DNA of 64,000 bases. Source: Heterobilharzia americana. Its lineage: Eukaryota > Platyhelminthes > Trematoda > Strigeidida > Schistosomatidae. Location of the stretch: positions 4,783,755 through 4,847,754 of the forward strand of contig OX104132.1 of assembly GCA_944470555.2 (NCBI GenBank), read 5' to 3'. How positions within the stretch are numbered: the first letter of the stretch is position 1; every line of letters starts with the position of its first letter. A program made the position numbers and the translations under genes. Shown one piece after another: positions 35,272-45,652 of this stretch. The notes beneath the pieces were generated by a model. The model was given only the letters and a program-made list of their open reading frames with translations, did no database searches and had not been told where the DNA came from.

Positions 35272-35614
35272 TGTAGCGTCACAGACTTCCACAAAATCAA
35301 TAGCCTAGGGTTCGACGACATTCAACATTGATGCTGACCTTGATAGTTTAACGACACTCACTAAGCTGAAGGCACCCGGTCAAGCATCCTCACCATTTAG
35401 TACGCTGTCGTGTTATGTTGCACTGCTCGTATTCGAATGTGTAGCCAGTTAGTTGGAACGCATCGGTATCTTGGCACAACCACCCAAATATACTATTCCA
35501 TCCGACTACGCCATCGTGTTCTTCCTTGGTCTCGTATTCGTGGGTATATAACAAGTCCGAATAATTGATGTTTGGTTTTTGCGTCTTTCGAGTTCGCACA
35601 AGGACGAAATCCTA
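35272..35614 (+). repeat. 5' LTR of gypsy copy B
   Basis: 343 bp, from TGTAGCGTCACAG to GACGAAATCCTA. It has 5'-specific variants shared with copy A's 5' LTR, plus private changes near 35399-35415 (TTAGTACGC and TTATGTTGC). Confidence 0.93.
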
Positions 35615-35617
35615 AAT

Positions 35618-35635
35618 TGGTGAGCCCGACGTGAT
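35618..35635 (+). other. Primer-binding site of copy B (tRNA-Trp-like)
   Basis: TGGTGAGCCCGACGTGAT, three bases after the 5' LTR. It is complementary to the 3' end of tRNA-Trp with one mismatch and the same as in copy A. Confidence 0.8.
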
Positions 35636-35745
35636 CACATATACCGACCAATAGCAAATATTGAATTGGTGAGCCTCTTCCATTTTATATTTGTATATTG
35701 TTTTCATCTCGATAACACTTATATATCCATTTACTACACTTTCTC

Positions 35746-35913
35746 ATGTCCGATCACACTCCCAAGCTTATTCATATTAAGCCGACTACGAACACGATCC
35801 AACTCGTGCCATATTGGCCAGACAATGTGGAAACATGGTTTCTGTATGCGGAGGCAGATTTTCGAGAACAGGGCGTCTCAGATCCTCATTCTCGATTTCT
35901 TCTTTGTACATAG
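35746..35913 (+). pseudogene. Gypsy B Gag N-terminus
   Basis: 55 codons from ATG to a TAG at the retroposon boundary. It includes YWPDNVETWFLYAEADFRE, the capsid N-terminal pattern of gypsy Gag. The 178-codon ORF that overlaps it in another frame (35666-36202) is not Gag and runs into the insertion. Confidence 0.85.
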
Positions 35914-36541
35914 GTCCATAACAAGTGAATACCTGGTCCAAAATCCTCTAATCTCTCTATTTCGTAGTGATATCTTCGTCTTCAGACTAATTTTTATTAC
36001 CGTCGTGAGCACCTTCATCTTTTTCCATTTAAGCTTACCTCTAAACAGTTGGTTCTGGATACTCCTTCAAGTAAGTTTTGTAGTAAGTACAAAGAACTCA
36101 CCTACATGTATCATGGTTGATCTACTCCTGCGTATTTTTGTGCTCCTGTCTCGAAATTCGCCTGCGGCTCGCTTTTCTTATTCACCTTTCACGTTTACCT
36201 AACCAGTCCTAGATTCAAATGGAACCCTAGAGATCGCATTTTTAAGTGTGCATCTTGCCATCAAATCCTTATGACAAACGCGTACACCCCGAGGTCATGA
36301 CTGTACTGCCTGCTCCACCTTCAAGAATATTGGAAGATTCAAACAATAACCGAATCATTCCTAATTTTGAACTCAGCCTGCTTCAATACACCTCTAATAT
36401 GCCATAAATAACGGTATCTAATGTATGGCTTAACACTGTACATAATAGTCATTTCTCATTACCAAAATGATGAAACCCGTAAACTGGTTTGTATTCATGT
36501 AACCCATGTTGTATGAAATATACATTATTATTATTATTATT
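35911..36541 (+). mobile_element. Retroposon insertion in gag of copy B (ATT-repeat tail)
   Basis: It lies at the same position within gag as in copy A and is nearly identical to it. It starts near the CATAGGTCC motif and ends in (ATT)n at 36525-36541. A diverged relative, 61690-62405, interrupts a CR1-type LINE. No protein family is recognised in it. Confidence 0.8.
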
Positions 36542-36542
36542 A

Positions 36543-37283
36543 CCGCGGAAATTAAACAGGTATGTTACAGCACACATGTTTAATCCTGAAGTAAGTGATC
36601 CTTATGCACTTCTTAAGGCCGCACTCTTGAAGAAAAGCGATCTCACAGATCGCCAGCGCCCAGACGAATTACTTCGTAACATCGAGCTAGACAGCCACTC
36701 AACTACTGAGGTCCTCGCATGCATGCAAGAAGTTATGGGCGCACGAACATTCGACGATGGTTTTTTCAGAGAACTATTTCTCTCAAAACTACCACAACTG
36801 GTACAAACCGTGTTGGTGACACTGCAGTCAGTCTCACTCGATGACCTGGCAGTCTCGGCAGATAAAATACTGGAGATCTCCAGCAGACCCGTCTCCAACG
36901 TATATTCCGTCTGCGACAAACCAGAGTGCCAGGATTCAGAGGTGACGAAGCTTTGCAACTCTGTTAAACAGTTGCTACGATCTCGAAGTCCTAGTTTAAG
37001 TATAACTCCACAGAAATGCATCTTAACGCATCGTAGCAACTCGCATGGTTGCCCCAAAACTAAACCTAACAGGGTGGGAAACCCTCAATGGTGCTGGTTT
37101 CATGATACTTACGGAGACGAGGCCAGAAAATGTCGGAAACCATGCAGTTTTAACAAGGACATAAACTCGGGAAACAGTCACGCTGGCACATGTTCATGGC
37201 AACCGTATCTGGCGGAAACAGCCGTTTGCTCTACATCACGGATATTAAAACGAAAGTTCGCCACCTCGTCGACACCGGCGTAG
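36543..37283 (+). pseudogene. Gypsy B Gag, C-terminal part with Cys-His-Cys-Cys knuckle
   Basis: Gag resumes with PRKLNRYVTAHMFNPEV and runs to a stop at 37283. The knuckle CWFHDTYGDEARKCRKPC (about 37092-37145) is C-x2-H-x9-C-x3-C. The capsid part has FFRELFLSKLPQLVQTV. The pol frame overlaps the last 94 bases in the -1 register, which fits a ribosomal -1 shift for making Gag-Pol. Confidence 0.9.
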
Positions 37284-39466
37284 AAGTTAGCGTTCTTCCC
37301 GCACCCACAAAGGGGCGTCACCATGACCCATCCTTCAATCTCCAAGCAGCCAACGGCAAGGCAGTCGCGACATTCGGGAGACAGTATGCCTACCTCAGCT
37401 TGGGTTTACGTAATCCTATTCACTGGATCTTCCTCCTAGCTGACGTTTCTATGCCCATCACTGGCATAGATTTGCTAAACCATTACGATCTACTTGTAGA
37501 TGTTCGCCGTCGACGTCTGATAGATAACAACACAAAGTTATCTATTGGCGGCACCACCTATGTAGGTCCGAGTTTTGCTCTTGTTAGAACCAGACAATCA
37601 GGGGACTCGTCCTACCAAGCAGTTCTGGAGAAGTATCCAGAGTTGCAACAACCGAAGCATACTCTTCCTTGCATAACCGGAAATGTTATGCACCACGTGA
37701 CAACCACAGGTCCACCTGTCGCATCCAAAGCTCGACGTCTGGCCCCCGATAAGCTCAAAGCGGCGAAGAGCGAATTTGACCGCATGCTCGAACTGGGCAT
37801 TATCAAACCGTCAAAGAGTCTTTGGGCTTCACCATCGCACATGGTTCCCCAAAAGGATAGCAACAACTGGCATCCAACCGGTGATTACCGAGGGCTTAAC
37901 GCCAAAACAACTCCGGACTGCTACCCGATACCTCACGTTTACGATTTGACTGCAACCTTATGTGGAATGAACATTTTCTACAAACTCGATTTGGTCAAAG
38001 CTTACAACCAGATGCCTATGGCAGCAGAAGATATCGCAAAAACAGCCATTATTACTCCCTTTGGCCTGTTTGAATTCCTGCACATGACATTTGGTCTTCG
38101 GAATGCAGCACAAACATTCCAACGCTTTATGAATGATGTCTTCCGTGGTTTGAATTTTGTTCATGTCTACATCGATGACTGTCTAATTGCGAGTCCAGAT
38201 AGGGAAACTCACCTCAAACATTTGGACCTCGCATTCGAAAGACTTAAAAAACATGGCATCACAGTCAACTTACAGAAGTGTGAAATAGGAGTTGAATCAC
38301 TCAGCTTCCTTGGGCATACCATTGACAACAAAGGTATACGCCCATTGAGAGATAAAGTGGCGGCTATCACAAACTATCCAGAGCCGACCACTGTGAAACA
38401 TCTTCGCACTTTCAATGGCCTGGTAGGTTATTACCGAAGGTTTATCCCCAACTGTGCCTCTGTCATGAGACCACTAACAGATCTACTTCGAGCTAGACTT
38501 GCTTTCTCTAAAGTCAAGGAAGCCATTTCGAACGCAACCATGCTTATGCATCATGACCCCAATGCTCCTTTGAGTATTGCTGTTGATGCATCTGATTCAG
38601 CAATTGGAGCAGTTTTGCAACAATTGACTGACAACCAGTGGCAACCGTTAGCCTTTTTCTCGAGGCGGCTGCAAGACGCGGAAACAAGATACAGTACATT
38701 TGGTAGGGAACTCCTAGCTATGTACTGTTCTGTACGCCATTTTCGACATTCTGTGGAAGGTCGTGATTTCATTATTTTCACAGACCACAAACCGTTAACC
38801 TTTTCCCTCAGCTCGGCGTCTGACAAATACTCCCCGCGTGAGTCGCGACAGCTGGATTACATTTCCCAGTTCACGTCAGACATCCGCCACATTTCTGGAG
38901 CAAATAACTCCGCAGCCGACGCACTATCTCGAATAGCTTCGATAAATCATATCGAGAGCATTGATCTCGTTGAACTAGCTCGGCGTCAAAAGGAAGACCT
39001 TGAGCTGCATCATGAGTTGTCGTCCACAACTCTCAAGCTGCGACTTTGTCCTATAGGATCAGACAAGGATACAATTTTGTGCGATGTCTCTGCTAGTCAA
39101 CCACGCCCAATAGTTCCGAAGAGTTGTCGACGCAACGTCTTCAATACGTTGCACAAACTCTCTCATCCAGGTGTACGAGCCACCATTAGGCTTATCGCAC
39201 AACGTTTCTGCTGGCCTGGGATGAACAAAGACGTTAAGGAGTGGGCTCAGTCGTGCTTAGCTTGTCAAAAGTGTAAAGTCACGCGACACACGAAAAGCCC
39301 TTTAGGCTCTTTTCTAGCCCCAGACATGCGTTTCGACCACGTCCATATAGATATTGTAGGACCCCTACCAGAATCTAATGGATGTACCTACCTTTTCACT
39401 GTGTTGATCGTTTCACACGATGGCCGGAAGCAGTACCTATTAAGGATATTACTGCTGAAACAGTAG
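37190..39466 (+). CDS. Gypsy B Pol: protease, reverse transcriptase, RNase H, integrase N-terminus
   Basis: 758 codons open. Protease: [13 protein letters not shown] (about residue 27) and [13 protein letters not shown] (about 93). [35 protein letters not shown], then [13 protein letters not shown], where copy A has RMPFG, RFMNDVF where A has MDDVF, and the catalytic [12 protein letters not shown] (about residue 325). RNase [44 protein letters not shown]. Integrase: [18 protein letters not shown] and CLACQKCK (HHCC zinc region), then HIDIVGPLP with the first catalytic Asp. After about residue 735 the frame is lost by a one-base deletion also present in copy A. The first Met shown is arbitrary; expression would need a shift from gag. 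Confidence 0.92.
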   Translation: MFMATVSGGNSRLLYITDIKTKVRHLVDTGVEVSVLPAPTKGRHHDPSFNLQAANGKAVATFGRQYAYLSLGLRNPIHWIFLLADVSMPITGIDLLNHYDLLVDVRRRRLIDNNTKLSIGGTTYVGPSFALVRTRQSGDSSYQAVLEKYPELQQPKHTLPCITGNVMHHVTTTGPPVASKARRLAPDKLKAAKSEFDRMLELGIIKPSKSLWASPSHMVPQKDSNNWHPTGDYRGLNAKTTPDCYPIPHVYDLTATLCGMNIFYKLDLVKAYNQMPMAAEDIAKTAIITPFGLFEFLHMTFGLRNAAQTFQRFMNDVFRGLNFVHVYIDDCLIASPDRETHLKHLDLAFERLKKHGITVNLQKCEIGVESLSFLGHTIDNKGIRPLRDKVAAITNYPEPTTVKHLRTFNGLVGYYRRFIPNCASVMRPLTDLLRARLAFSKVKEAISNATMLMHHDPNAPLSIAVDASDSAIGAVLQQLTDNQWQPLAFFSRRLQDAETRYSTFGRELLAMYCSVRHFRHSVEGRDFIIFTDHKPLTFSLSSASDKYSPRESRQLDYISQFTSDIRHISGANNSAADALSRIASINHIESIDLVELARRQKEDLELHHELSSTTLKLRLCPIGSDKDTILCDVSASQPRPIVPKSCRRNVFNTLHKLSHPGVRATIRLIAQRFCWPGMNKDVKEWAQSCLACQKCKVTRHTKSPLGSFLAPDMRFDHVHIDIVGPLPESNGCTYLFTVLIVSHDGRKQYLLRILLLKQ

Positions 39467-40287
39467 CTCGTGTTTTCGTCGAAAGATGGATCGCGAACTT
39501 CGGATGTCCATCTTACGTCACAACCGACCGTGGGCGCCAACCAGAGTGTGGATTATTTCACGCTCTAACGGCACTTTTAGGTTGCACTCGGTTCCGAACG
39601 ACAGCCTACCATCCACAAGCAAATGGCATGGTAGAGCGTTTCCATCGACAGCTGAAAGCTTCCCTTTCAGCGACAAACATACCTCAGTGGACCGAGGCTC
39701 TGCCTCTAGTCCTACTAGGTATTCGTAACGCGTTGAAAGTTGACGCTGGATGCACTCCTGCAGAACTCGTCTATGGGACCACTCTTCGCCTACCAGGTGA
39801 GTTTGTTTCCCCTTCAACTTTCAAAAATGTTTCCGACAGGGCATCGTACGTGACTAGGCTTACAAACGCAATGCGTTCCATTAGGCCTTCTCCGGTTAGA
39901 CCTCAAACGACTGATGTCCTTGTTCACCCCAGTTTACAAAAGACATCACAAGTGTTTGTTCGCCACGACGCCGTTCGCCGACCACTTGAACCACCCTACG
40001 ATATGCCATTCAAAGTGATCAAGCGACACGAAAAATTCTGTATAATTGAGCGAGACGGACATGGAGATACCGTCAGTATCGACTGTTTGAAACCAGCTTA
40101 TTTCGAAGGCAATCCCATTATAAGTGACTTTACAGCTCATCATGGCCGACCGACGGACAGCCCAATTATCGAAATTCTTGACGATGTGCCTGGTAATGCA
40201 CAGTTACAACAACCATCGGGGCAACAAAAAACACGATCAGTTCCAACCGTCACGTTCCCGGAGTATTTGAAGTCGTATTCAACTTAG
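39382..40287 (+). pseudogene. Gypsy B integrase catalytic core and C-terminus
   Basis: A 301-codon ORF in a frame different from pol. [10 protein letters not shown] opens it. The second DDE residue lies in [13 protein letters not shown], where copy A has QFECG. The catalytic Glu is in [11 protein letters not shown]. The C-terminal region has [16 protein letters not shown] and [12 protein letters not shown]. The frame break lies at about 39390-39410 and is shared with copy A, so it predates their separation or was copied between them. Confidence 0.9.
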
Positions 40288-40780
40288 TGGTGTGAAATAT
40301 AAGATGTGCCAACCATATTCTTTTTGCTTACAAATTTTTTTCCGAGGCAATATTTTTCTTATTTACCGGCAATGCGCAAATCCTCGTACATTTTTCCTTT
40401 TTTATGTCAATTTTTTTATTAACGTGTAAGGAAACTTTTTTTGAAAAAAAACGGTGAAAATAAGCGTAAACTTTATTTTCGATATATTTGTATATACATA
40501 TTTCCCATTTTTACGAAGCGTTTTCATGGTATTAAAGACTTTTATTTATATTCCCGGTGCAACGAGCACTGAACGGAACGTCAAAGGAAACTGAGGACCG
40601 CAATCGACGTACAATTCGATTTATGATATTCTATTTTTTAATTGCCACGACACCCTAGAACAAGTTCAGACAACCAGGGGCCACTTCACGCAGTGAGCCC
40701 CTCGGAAGAGTTTTACCAGTAGAGAAACCACTGGATTTTTACTTCCGGCTGGTATCGTCTTAGGGTCCTCACGAACCCAC

Positions 40781-40790
40781 AAGGGGGGAA
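40781..40790 (+). other. Polypurine tract of copy B
   Basis: AAGGGGGGAA, six bases before the 3' LTR. The 0.5 kb between the integrase stop and this tract is non-coding and rich in A and T runs. Confidence 0.85.
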
Positions 40791-40796
40791 GTGATC

Positions 40797-41139
40797 TGTA
40801 GCGTCACAGACTTCCACAAAATCAATAGCCTAGGGTTCGACGACATTCAACATTGATGCTGACCTTGATAGTTTAACGACACTCGCAAAGCTGAAGGCAC
40901 CCGGTCAAGCATCCTCACCATTTGGCACGCTGTCGTGTCACGTTGCACTGCTCGTATTCGACTGTGCAGCCAGTTAGTTGGAACGCATCGGTATCTTGGC
41001 ACAACCACCCAAATATACTATTCCATCCGACTACGCCATCGTGTTCTTCCTTGGTCTCGTATTCGTGGGTATATAACAAGTCCGAATAATTGATGTTTGG
41101 TTTTTGCGTCTTTCGAGTTCGCACAAGGACGAAATCCTT
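40797..41139 (+). repeat. 3' LTR of gypsy copy B
   Basis: 343 bp, TGTAGCGTCACAG to GACGAAATCCTT. It shares ACTCGCAAAGCTG and CGACTGTGCAGCC with copy A's 3' LTR, while both 5' LTRs have ACTCACTAAGCTG and CGAATGTGTAGCC. Confidence 0.93.
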
Positions 41140-44012
41140 AAAGAAGAAGAAGAAATTCTGCAGATAAATGCAATCAGTACTAGAGAAGACTCCATTTGGA
41201 GACGTGAAAATACGAATGTGCGACATGAGGGTCAGATTGGGAGTGGACAACACAGGAAGAGAACTGATCAGTGGTCGAGAAGCACTCGGTGAAATGATGA
41301 ATGGGAACGGAGAACGTTTTGCAGATTTCTGCGCATTTAATTATTTGGTGATTGGAGGCACTGTGTTCAAGCACAAGGATATTTACAAGGCGACATGGAG
41401 TCGATTTCACCAGGCACCAGGACACACTAAAAATCATATCGACTTCATTTCAATGCGAAGGAAGTGGAGACGCAGTCTACTCGACACATATCAGGAATAG
41501 AAGCAGATGTTGGTTCACACGCTCACTCTCTAGTGCAAGGAATTTTCAGCATAAAGTTGAATGCCTTCAAACCACCTGGTGGTGATAGACTGTAGTTCAA
41601 GTTGAACACCCAGAAGAGAAACTGAAGGAAGAAATTACAAAGGACATCTTCACGTCAGTCAGCCATCATGACAAAATGGGAGATATTCAGCAACAACCCT
41701 GGCTCCAGGACTAGGCAGTCTTGGAGCCAGGTTCAAAAGACTGCTGAGAACAGGGTGCAGTGAAGAAATGCTTCTGAAGCCTTATGTTCCAACAGAAACC
41801 CGAGGGATAAATAATAAATGATAATAATAAGCGACATGTCCGAGAAAACCTGCGTGGTAGAACACTGGAACTATATGAAGGTGACGTGAAAGGAAACCTA
41901 CATAACTGTGTTATGAAGGAAGAAAAAGCGAGACAAGTAATCGATCTCGACACAGACATGGAAGCTGATAGAGGAGGGTGAGGAAGATGATGGAGCAGAA
42001 GATGAACCAGTGTAGTATCGGGATGAACAACGAAAGGAGGAACTGAGTACAACATGTAAAACACTGCACTGGAAGAAGAAGTGAAGAGTGCTCACAAGGA
42101 CAAAAGACACTTCTACGAAACACCTGCAATTGAAGCAGAACAAGGTGCAGGTAGGAGAGACAGAGACCTGACAACATTATATCAAAGAAGCAGGTTACCA
42201 TCGATCTGGGTAGAGATCAACTCAGATGAAACGAATGGAAGTTAGTGAAGGAAACGTAGTTAGCACCAAAGAGAAGAAACAAAGGAAACGATGGGCTGAC
42301 GACTTCAAAAAGCTCTTGAACCGACTATAACCACCACCATCACCATCTGCAACGCGTCTAGAAATACCATCAGCAGCCCAGCGACAGAATTACCGGTGAA
42401 CACAAACCCTCCGACAAGTAGAAGGCATGAATCCGGGAAAGCAGCAAGACCAGATGTAGTCCCTCCAGAAGGACTGAGAATGGATATAGAGACATCAGGA
42501 GGTATGCGCACACTACTATTGCAGAAGGTTTGGAAGGAAGGAAAGGTACCTGCCAGTTGGAAGAAGGGCTACCTTGTCGAACCCCCAAAGAAGGGTGACC
42601 TGAGTCATTGCGAAAACTGGTGAGGAATCATGCTCCACACCAAACAAAATAATAGGTCGCATCATCCTGGAGAGACTAAAGAGTGCGCTGGAATCAAACT
42701 TACTACCAGAAAAGGCTAGTTGGCTTCAGGAAAAACAAATCATGAGAGGATCAAATTGCAGCGCTACGCATCATTGTAGAACAGAGCATAAAATGGCAGT
42801 GAACTCTCCACCTCAAGTTCATCGACTTGAAAAGGGCTTTGATCGAGGCGTTGACTGAAAAAGAACTTGGCAGACAGCTGCTTCATTACTACGGTTTTAG
42901 TGCCACAAACCTTTATCAACCTCATTCAACAGCTATATGATGATGACGCTACATGCCAAGTGATTCACAGTGGAAAGCTCAGTGATGCCTTCAAAGCGAG
43001 GACAGGAAAAGGTAAGACAAGGTTGCCTACTATCATTAATGGTCTTCCAGACCGTGGTAGACTGGATCATGCAACAAATTTTGAGGAGGAAAAAGAAGGA
43101 CTGGACCGATGAAAAAACCCTAAAATATTTGAATTTTTACAGTGATTTGTTTCTAGTGTCGCATAAACTGGAAGATCAATAGACGAAAACTAATAAGTTG
43201 GCAGAAAAGGCAATGCAGCGAAGACGGAACTCTAGGTGAACGTCGAGATGACAGAGGTAATGAAGACACCCATCAACATCATCAGGCACCAGTCACCGTG
43301 AACGTGAGAAATCTAAAGGAAGTTGTCTCTTTCAAGTACCTACCTACTTAGGCAGAATCGTTTCAATCACAGGCGGCGGTACAGATGAGGATGTCAAAGT
43401 CAGGATTAGAGAGACAGCAAGATGGGCCATCCTGCATTAGTCTGAAATCAGTGTGGACATCTACCACACTGCACCCCACTGGAATCGGCAGAAACAACAA
43501 GATCCGGATTTTCAACACTAATGCCAGTCAAGTCAGTACTTCCATGTGATGGTTCAGAGACCTAGCGCGTTGAGAAAAGCATTCCCAACTAACTGAAGAC
43601 ATACATCGACAGCTGCCACCCACGCTCGTTCGATAATGAAGATCAGATGCCAGAATAATTAGAATAAGCAACAAGGAACTCACTCTAGCAACGAACCAAC
43701 CGACCAATAACTTATAACCCAACAGATGTACAGAAGAAGAGAGTGGAGATGGATTGGATTGGACATGTAGTGAGAAGACCATTTGCGGACATTACGTGTC
43801 AGGCCAGGTCGTCAAGTGGAACTGAAAGGGGAAACGGCGAGTTGCGTGTCCGAGGGTGACATGGAGGAGATGGTGCGAGGAAGATATGTAAGCTTCTGGG
43901 TAGTCGTGGAGTCAGGTTGAAGAGACTACAGAGAGCAGAGTGAAATGGTGACGTGCTAAAGAATTCCTATGTTCCACTAGAAACCCAAGGGGCAAATAAT
44001 AAATAAATAAAT
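41140..44012 (+). pseudogene. RTE-type LINE, endonuclease to 3' end (continues from 34796-35271)
   Basis: The endonuclease resumes after gypsy B: MQSVLEKTPFGDVKI, MRVRLGVDNTGREL, ALGEMMNGNGERFADFCAFN, YLVIGGTVFKHKDIYKATW and HIDFISMRRKWRRSL. A linker follows (VIDLDTDMEADREG, DKRHFYETPAIEAEQGAGRR), then RT: WKEGKVPASWKKGYLVEPP (42520), FINLIQQLYDDDATCQVIHSG (42915), then a decayed palm and C-terminus. The catalytic region near 43140 reads FYSDLFLVSHKLED, so the DD pair is lost. The 3' end has TATGTTCCACTAGAAACCCA and an AATAAATAAAT tail at 43995-44012. Many frameshifts. Its last 0.58 kb recurs at 7456-8040. Confidence 0.88.
41714..41830 (+). mobile_element. Very short RTE 3' end inserted in the RTE copy
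   Basis: About 117 bp matching the family's last bases: GAGCCAGGTTCAAAAGA, then TATGTTCCAACAGAAACCCG and an AATAATAAATGATAATAATAA tail. It interrupts the host RTE between the endonuclease end (KMGDIQQ) and the HVRENL linker. No target-site duplication is clear. It is the shortest truncated insertion in the window. Confidence 0.7.
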
Positions 44013-44350
44013 CATTCTCATTGCGAACACATTATGCCAGATAAATGGATCTCAACTCAGAATTTCATGTTTCATCGCCCTACGCAGTGACCATTAGAAT
44101 GACCTTCACGTGTTTGCGAAATTCGATTAACCACACATGAAGTAGTGAATGGGGTGAAACGAGTGATGACTGATGGCAGTAAGTGTCCATATCATAGGGA
44201 TTCTAAGTTAACTGAATAATTCCAGTTGGATGTTTGCGTTTAGCTGGTGATTACGCACCGAGAATCAGTTTGACACTGTAAGCACTGAACACTTTCATTA
44301 TACTTCCGTGTATACACTTACACAGCGCTCAAATACTTTTCTCATAAAAC

Positions 44351-44366
44351 TGAATGCTTATTACAA
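44351..44366. repeat. Target-site duplication of the RTE, left copy
   Basis: TGAATGCTTATTACAA, exactly repeated at 47636-47651. The two copies define the ends of a nearly complete LINE. Confidence 0.9.
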
Positions 44367-44420
44367 TTATTATTATTATTTTATTATTAGTCCCTTGGGT
44401 TCCCAGTGGAACATAGGGCT

Positions 44421-45329
44421 TCAGTAGCACGCCCCCAGTACACTCTGTTCTCTGAGATCTTCCGAACCTGGTCCAACGACAGCCCAGAAGCTCTCATTTC
44501 CTCCTCGCACGACCTCCTCCATGTCACCCTCGGACGTCCAACTCATCGCTTCCCATGGGGATTCCACTCTAGGGCCTGACGCGTGATGTCCCCAGTCGGC
44601 CTTCTCAGTGCATGCCCAATTCATCTCCACTTCCTCCTGCATATTTGTTGCGTGATAGGTTCTTGGTTGGTTCGTTCCCAGAGTTCCTTGTTGCTTATTC
44701 TTTCTGGCAATCCATCTGATCTTCAGTAGCGAGTGAGCGTAAGCAGTTGTTGATGAATGTCTGTAGTTTATTGGAAATCCCTTTCGTGACGCGCCAAGTC
44801 TCTGAGCCATACAGAAGCACTGACTTGACGTTGATGTTGAACAACCGTATCTTGTTCCACATGCTGAGTGCAGTGCAGAAGATCTCCAGACTGGTTTCAG
44901 GCTAATGAACGCCTGTCTTGCTTTTCCGATTCTGACTTTGACGTCCTCGTCCGTCCCGCCTGTAGTTGAGACAGTGCTTCCTAGATAGGTGAAGGAGGTT
45001 ACTCCCTTCAAGTTTCTCCCGTTGGTGGTGATTGGAGTTTGTTGTTGTTGGTGCGGTATCTTCATCACTTCTGTCTTCTCTATATTCACCTGAAGTCCCG
45101 TCTTCGCTGCCTCTTCTATCAACTTGTTAGTTTTTGCCTGCAGATCTTCAAGTTTGTGTGACATTAGGCACAAGTCATCACTGGCGAAATCCAAGTCTTC
45201 TAGGTTCTTTTCCGTCGTCCAGTGTATCCCCCTCTTCTCGCTGCCTACTGTTTGCTGCATGATCCAGTCCACCACAATAAGGAATATCATGGGGGATAGT
45301 AGGCAACCTTGTTTCACTCCTGTCTTCAC
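44421..45329 (-). pseudogene. RTE reverse transcriptase palm and C-terminus
   Basis: A 302-codon ORF. It begins KTGVKQGCLLSPMIF (motif B), then VVDWIMQQTVGSEKRGIHW. The catalytic box is FASDDLCLMSHKLEDL, one Ser codon longer than the FADD of the copy at 11374, which should distort the active site. Then come LQVNIEKTEVMKIP, a short HQQQQ run, NGRNLKGVTSFTYLGSTV, and a C-terminal region with HATNMQEEVEMNWACTEK. Motif A (IDFEKAFDSVDREV) lies upstream in another frame near 45480. Confidence 0.9.
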
Positions 45330-45652
45330 TTCAAAAGCATCACTGAGCTTCCCATTGTGAATAACTTGGCATGTGGCACCTTCATATAGTTGTTGAATGA
45401 GGCTGACAAAGGTTTGCGGTACTCCGTAGTATTGAAGCAGTTTCCAAATTACTTCTCGGTCGACGCTGTCAAAGGCCTTCTCAAAGTCGATGAAGTTGAG
45501 GTAGAGAGCTGATTGCCATTCTATGCTCTGTTCTATGATGATACGAAGCGTTGCAATTTGGTCTGCACATGATTTGTATTTCCTGAAGCCTGCCTGTTCC
45601 GGTCACAGTTTTGAATCCAGTGCGTCTTTAGGCCTCTCCAGGATGATGCGGC

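Larger units (their letters stand above)
35272..41139 (+). mobile_element. Ty3/gypsy retrotransposon copy B (CsRn1/Boudicca-like), plus strand
   Basis: A 5.87 kb element with 343-bp LTRs, a tRNA-Trp-type primer site, interrupted gag, a 758-codon protease-RT-RNase H-integrase ORF, the rest of integrase in another frame, and a polypurine tract. It is nearly identical to copy A in inverted orientation. It keeps more open reading frame than A, but Gag is split by a retroposon, conserved RT boxes are changed, and integrase is frameshifted. It sits in an RTE LINE, and an apparent AAAGAA duplication flanks it. Confidence 0.95.

Noticed and set aside
36602..37057. 151-codon ORF antisense to gag, present in both gypsy copies
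   Set aside because: It lies exactly opposite the Gag capsid/knuckle region and follows from its codon use. No known protein.
39382..39470. Programmed frameshift within integrase
   Set aside because: No known slippery site or precedent at this place in the family, and both copies are otherwise damaged. Treated as a shared lesion, with a check proposed.
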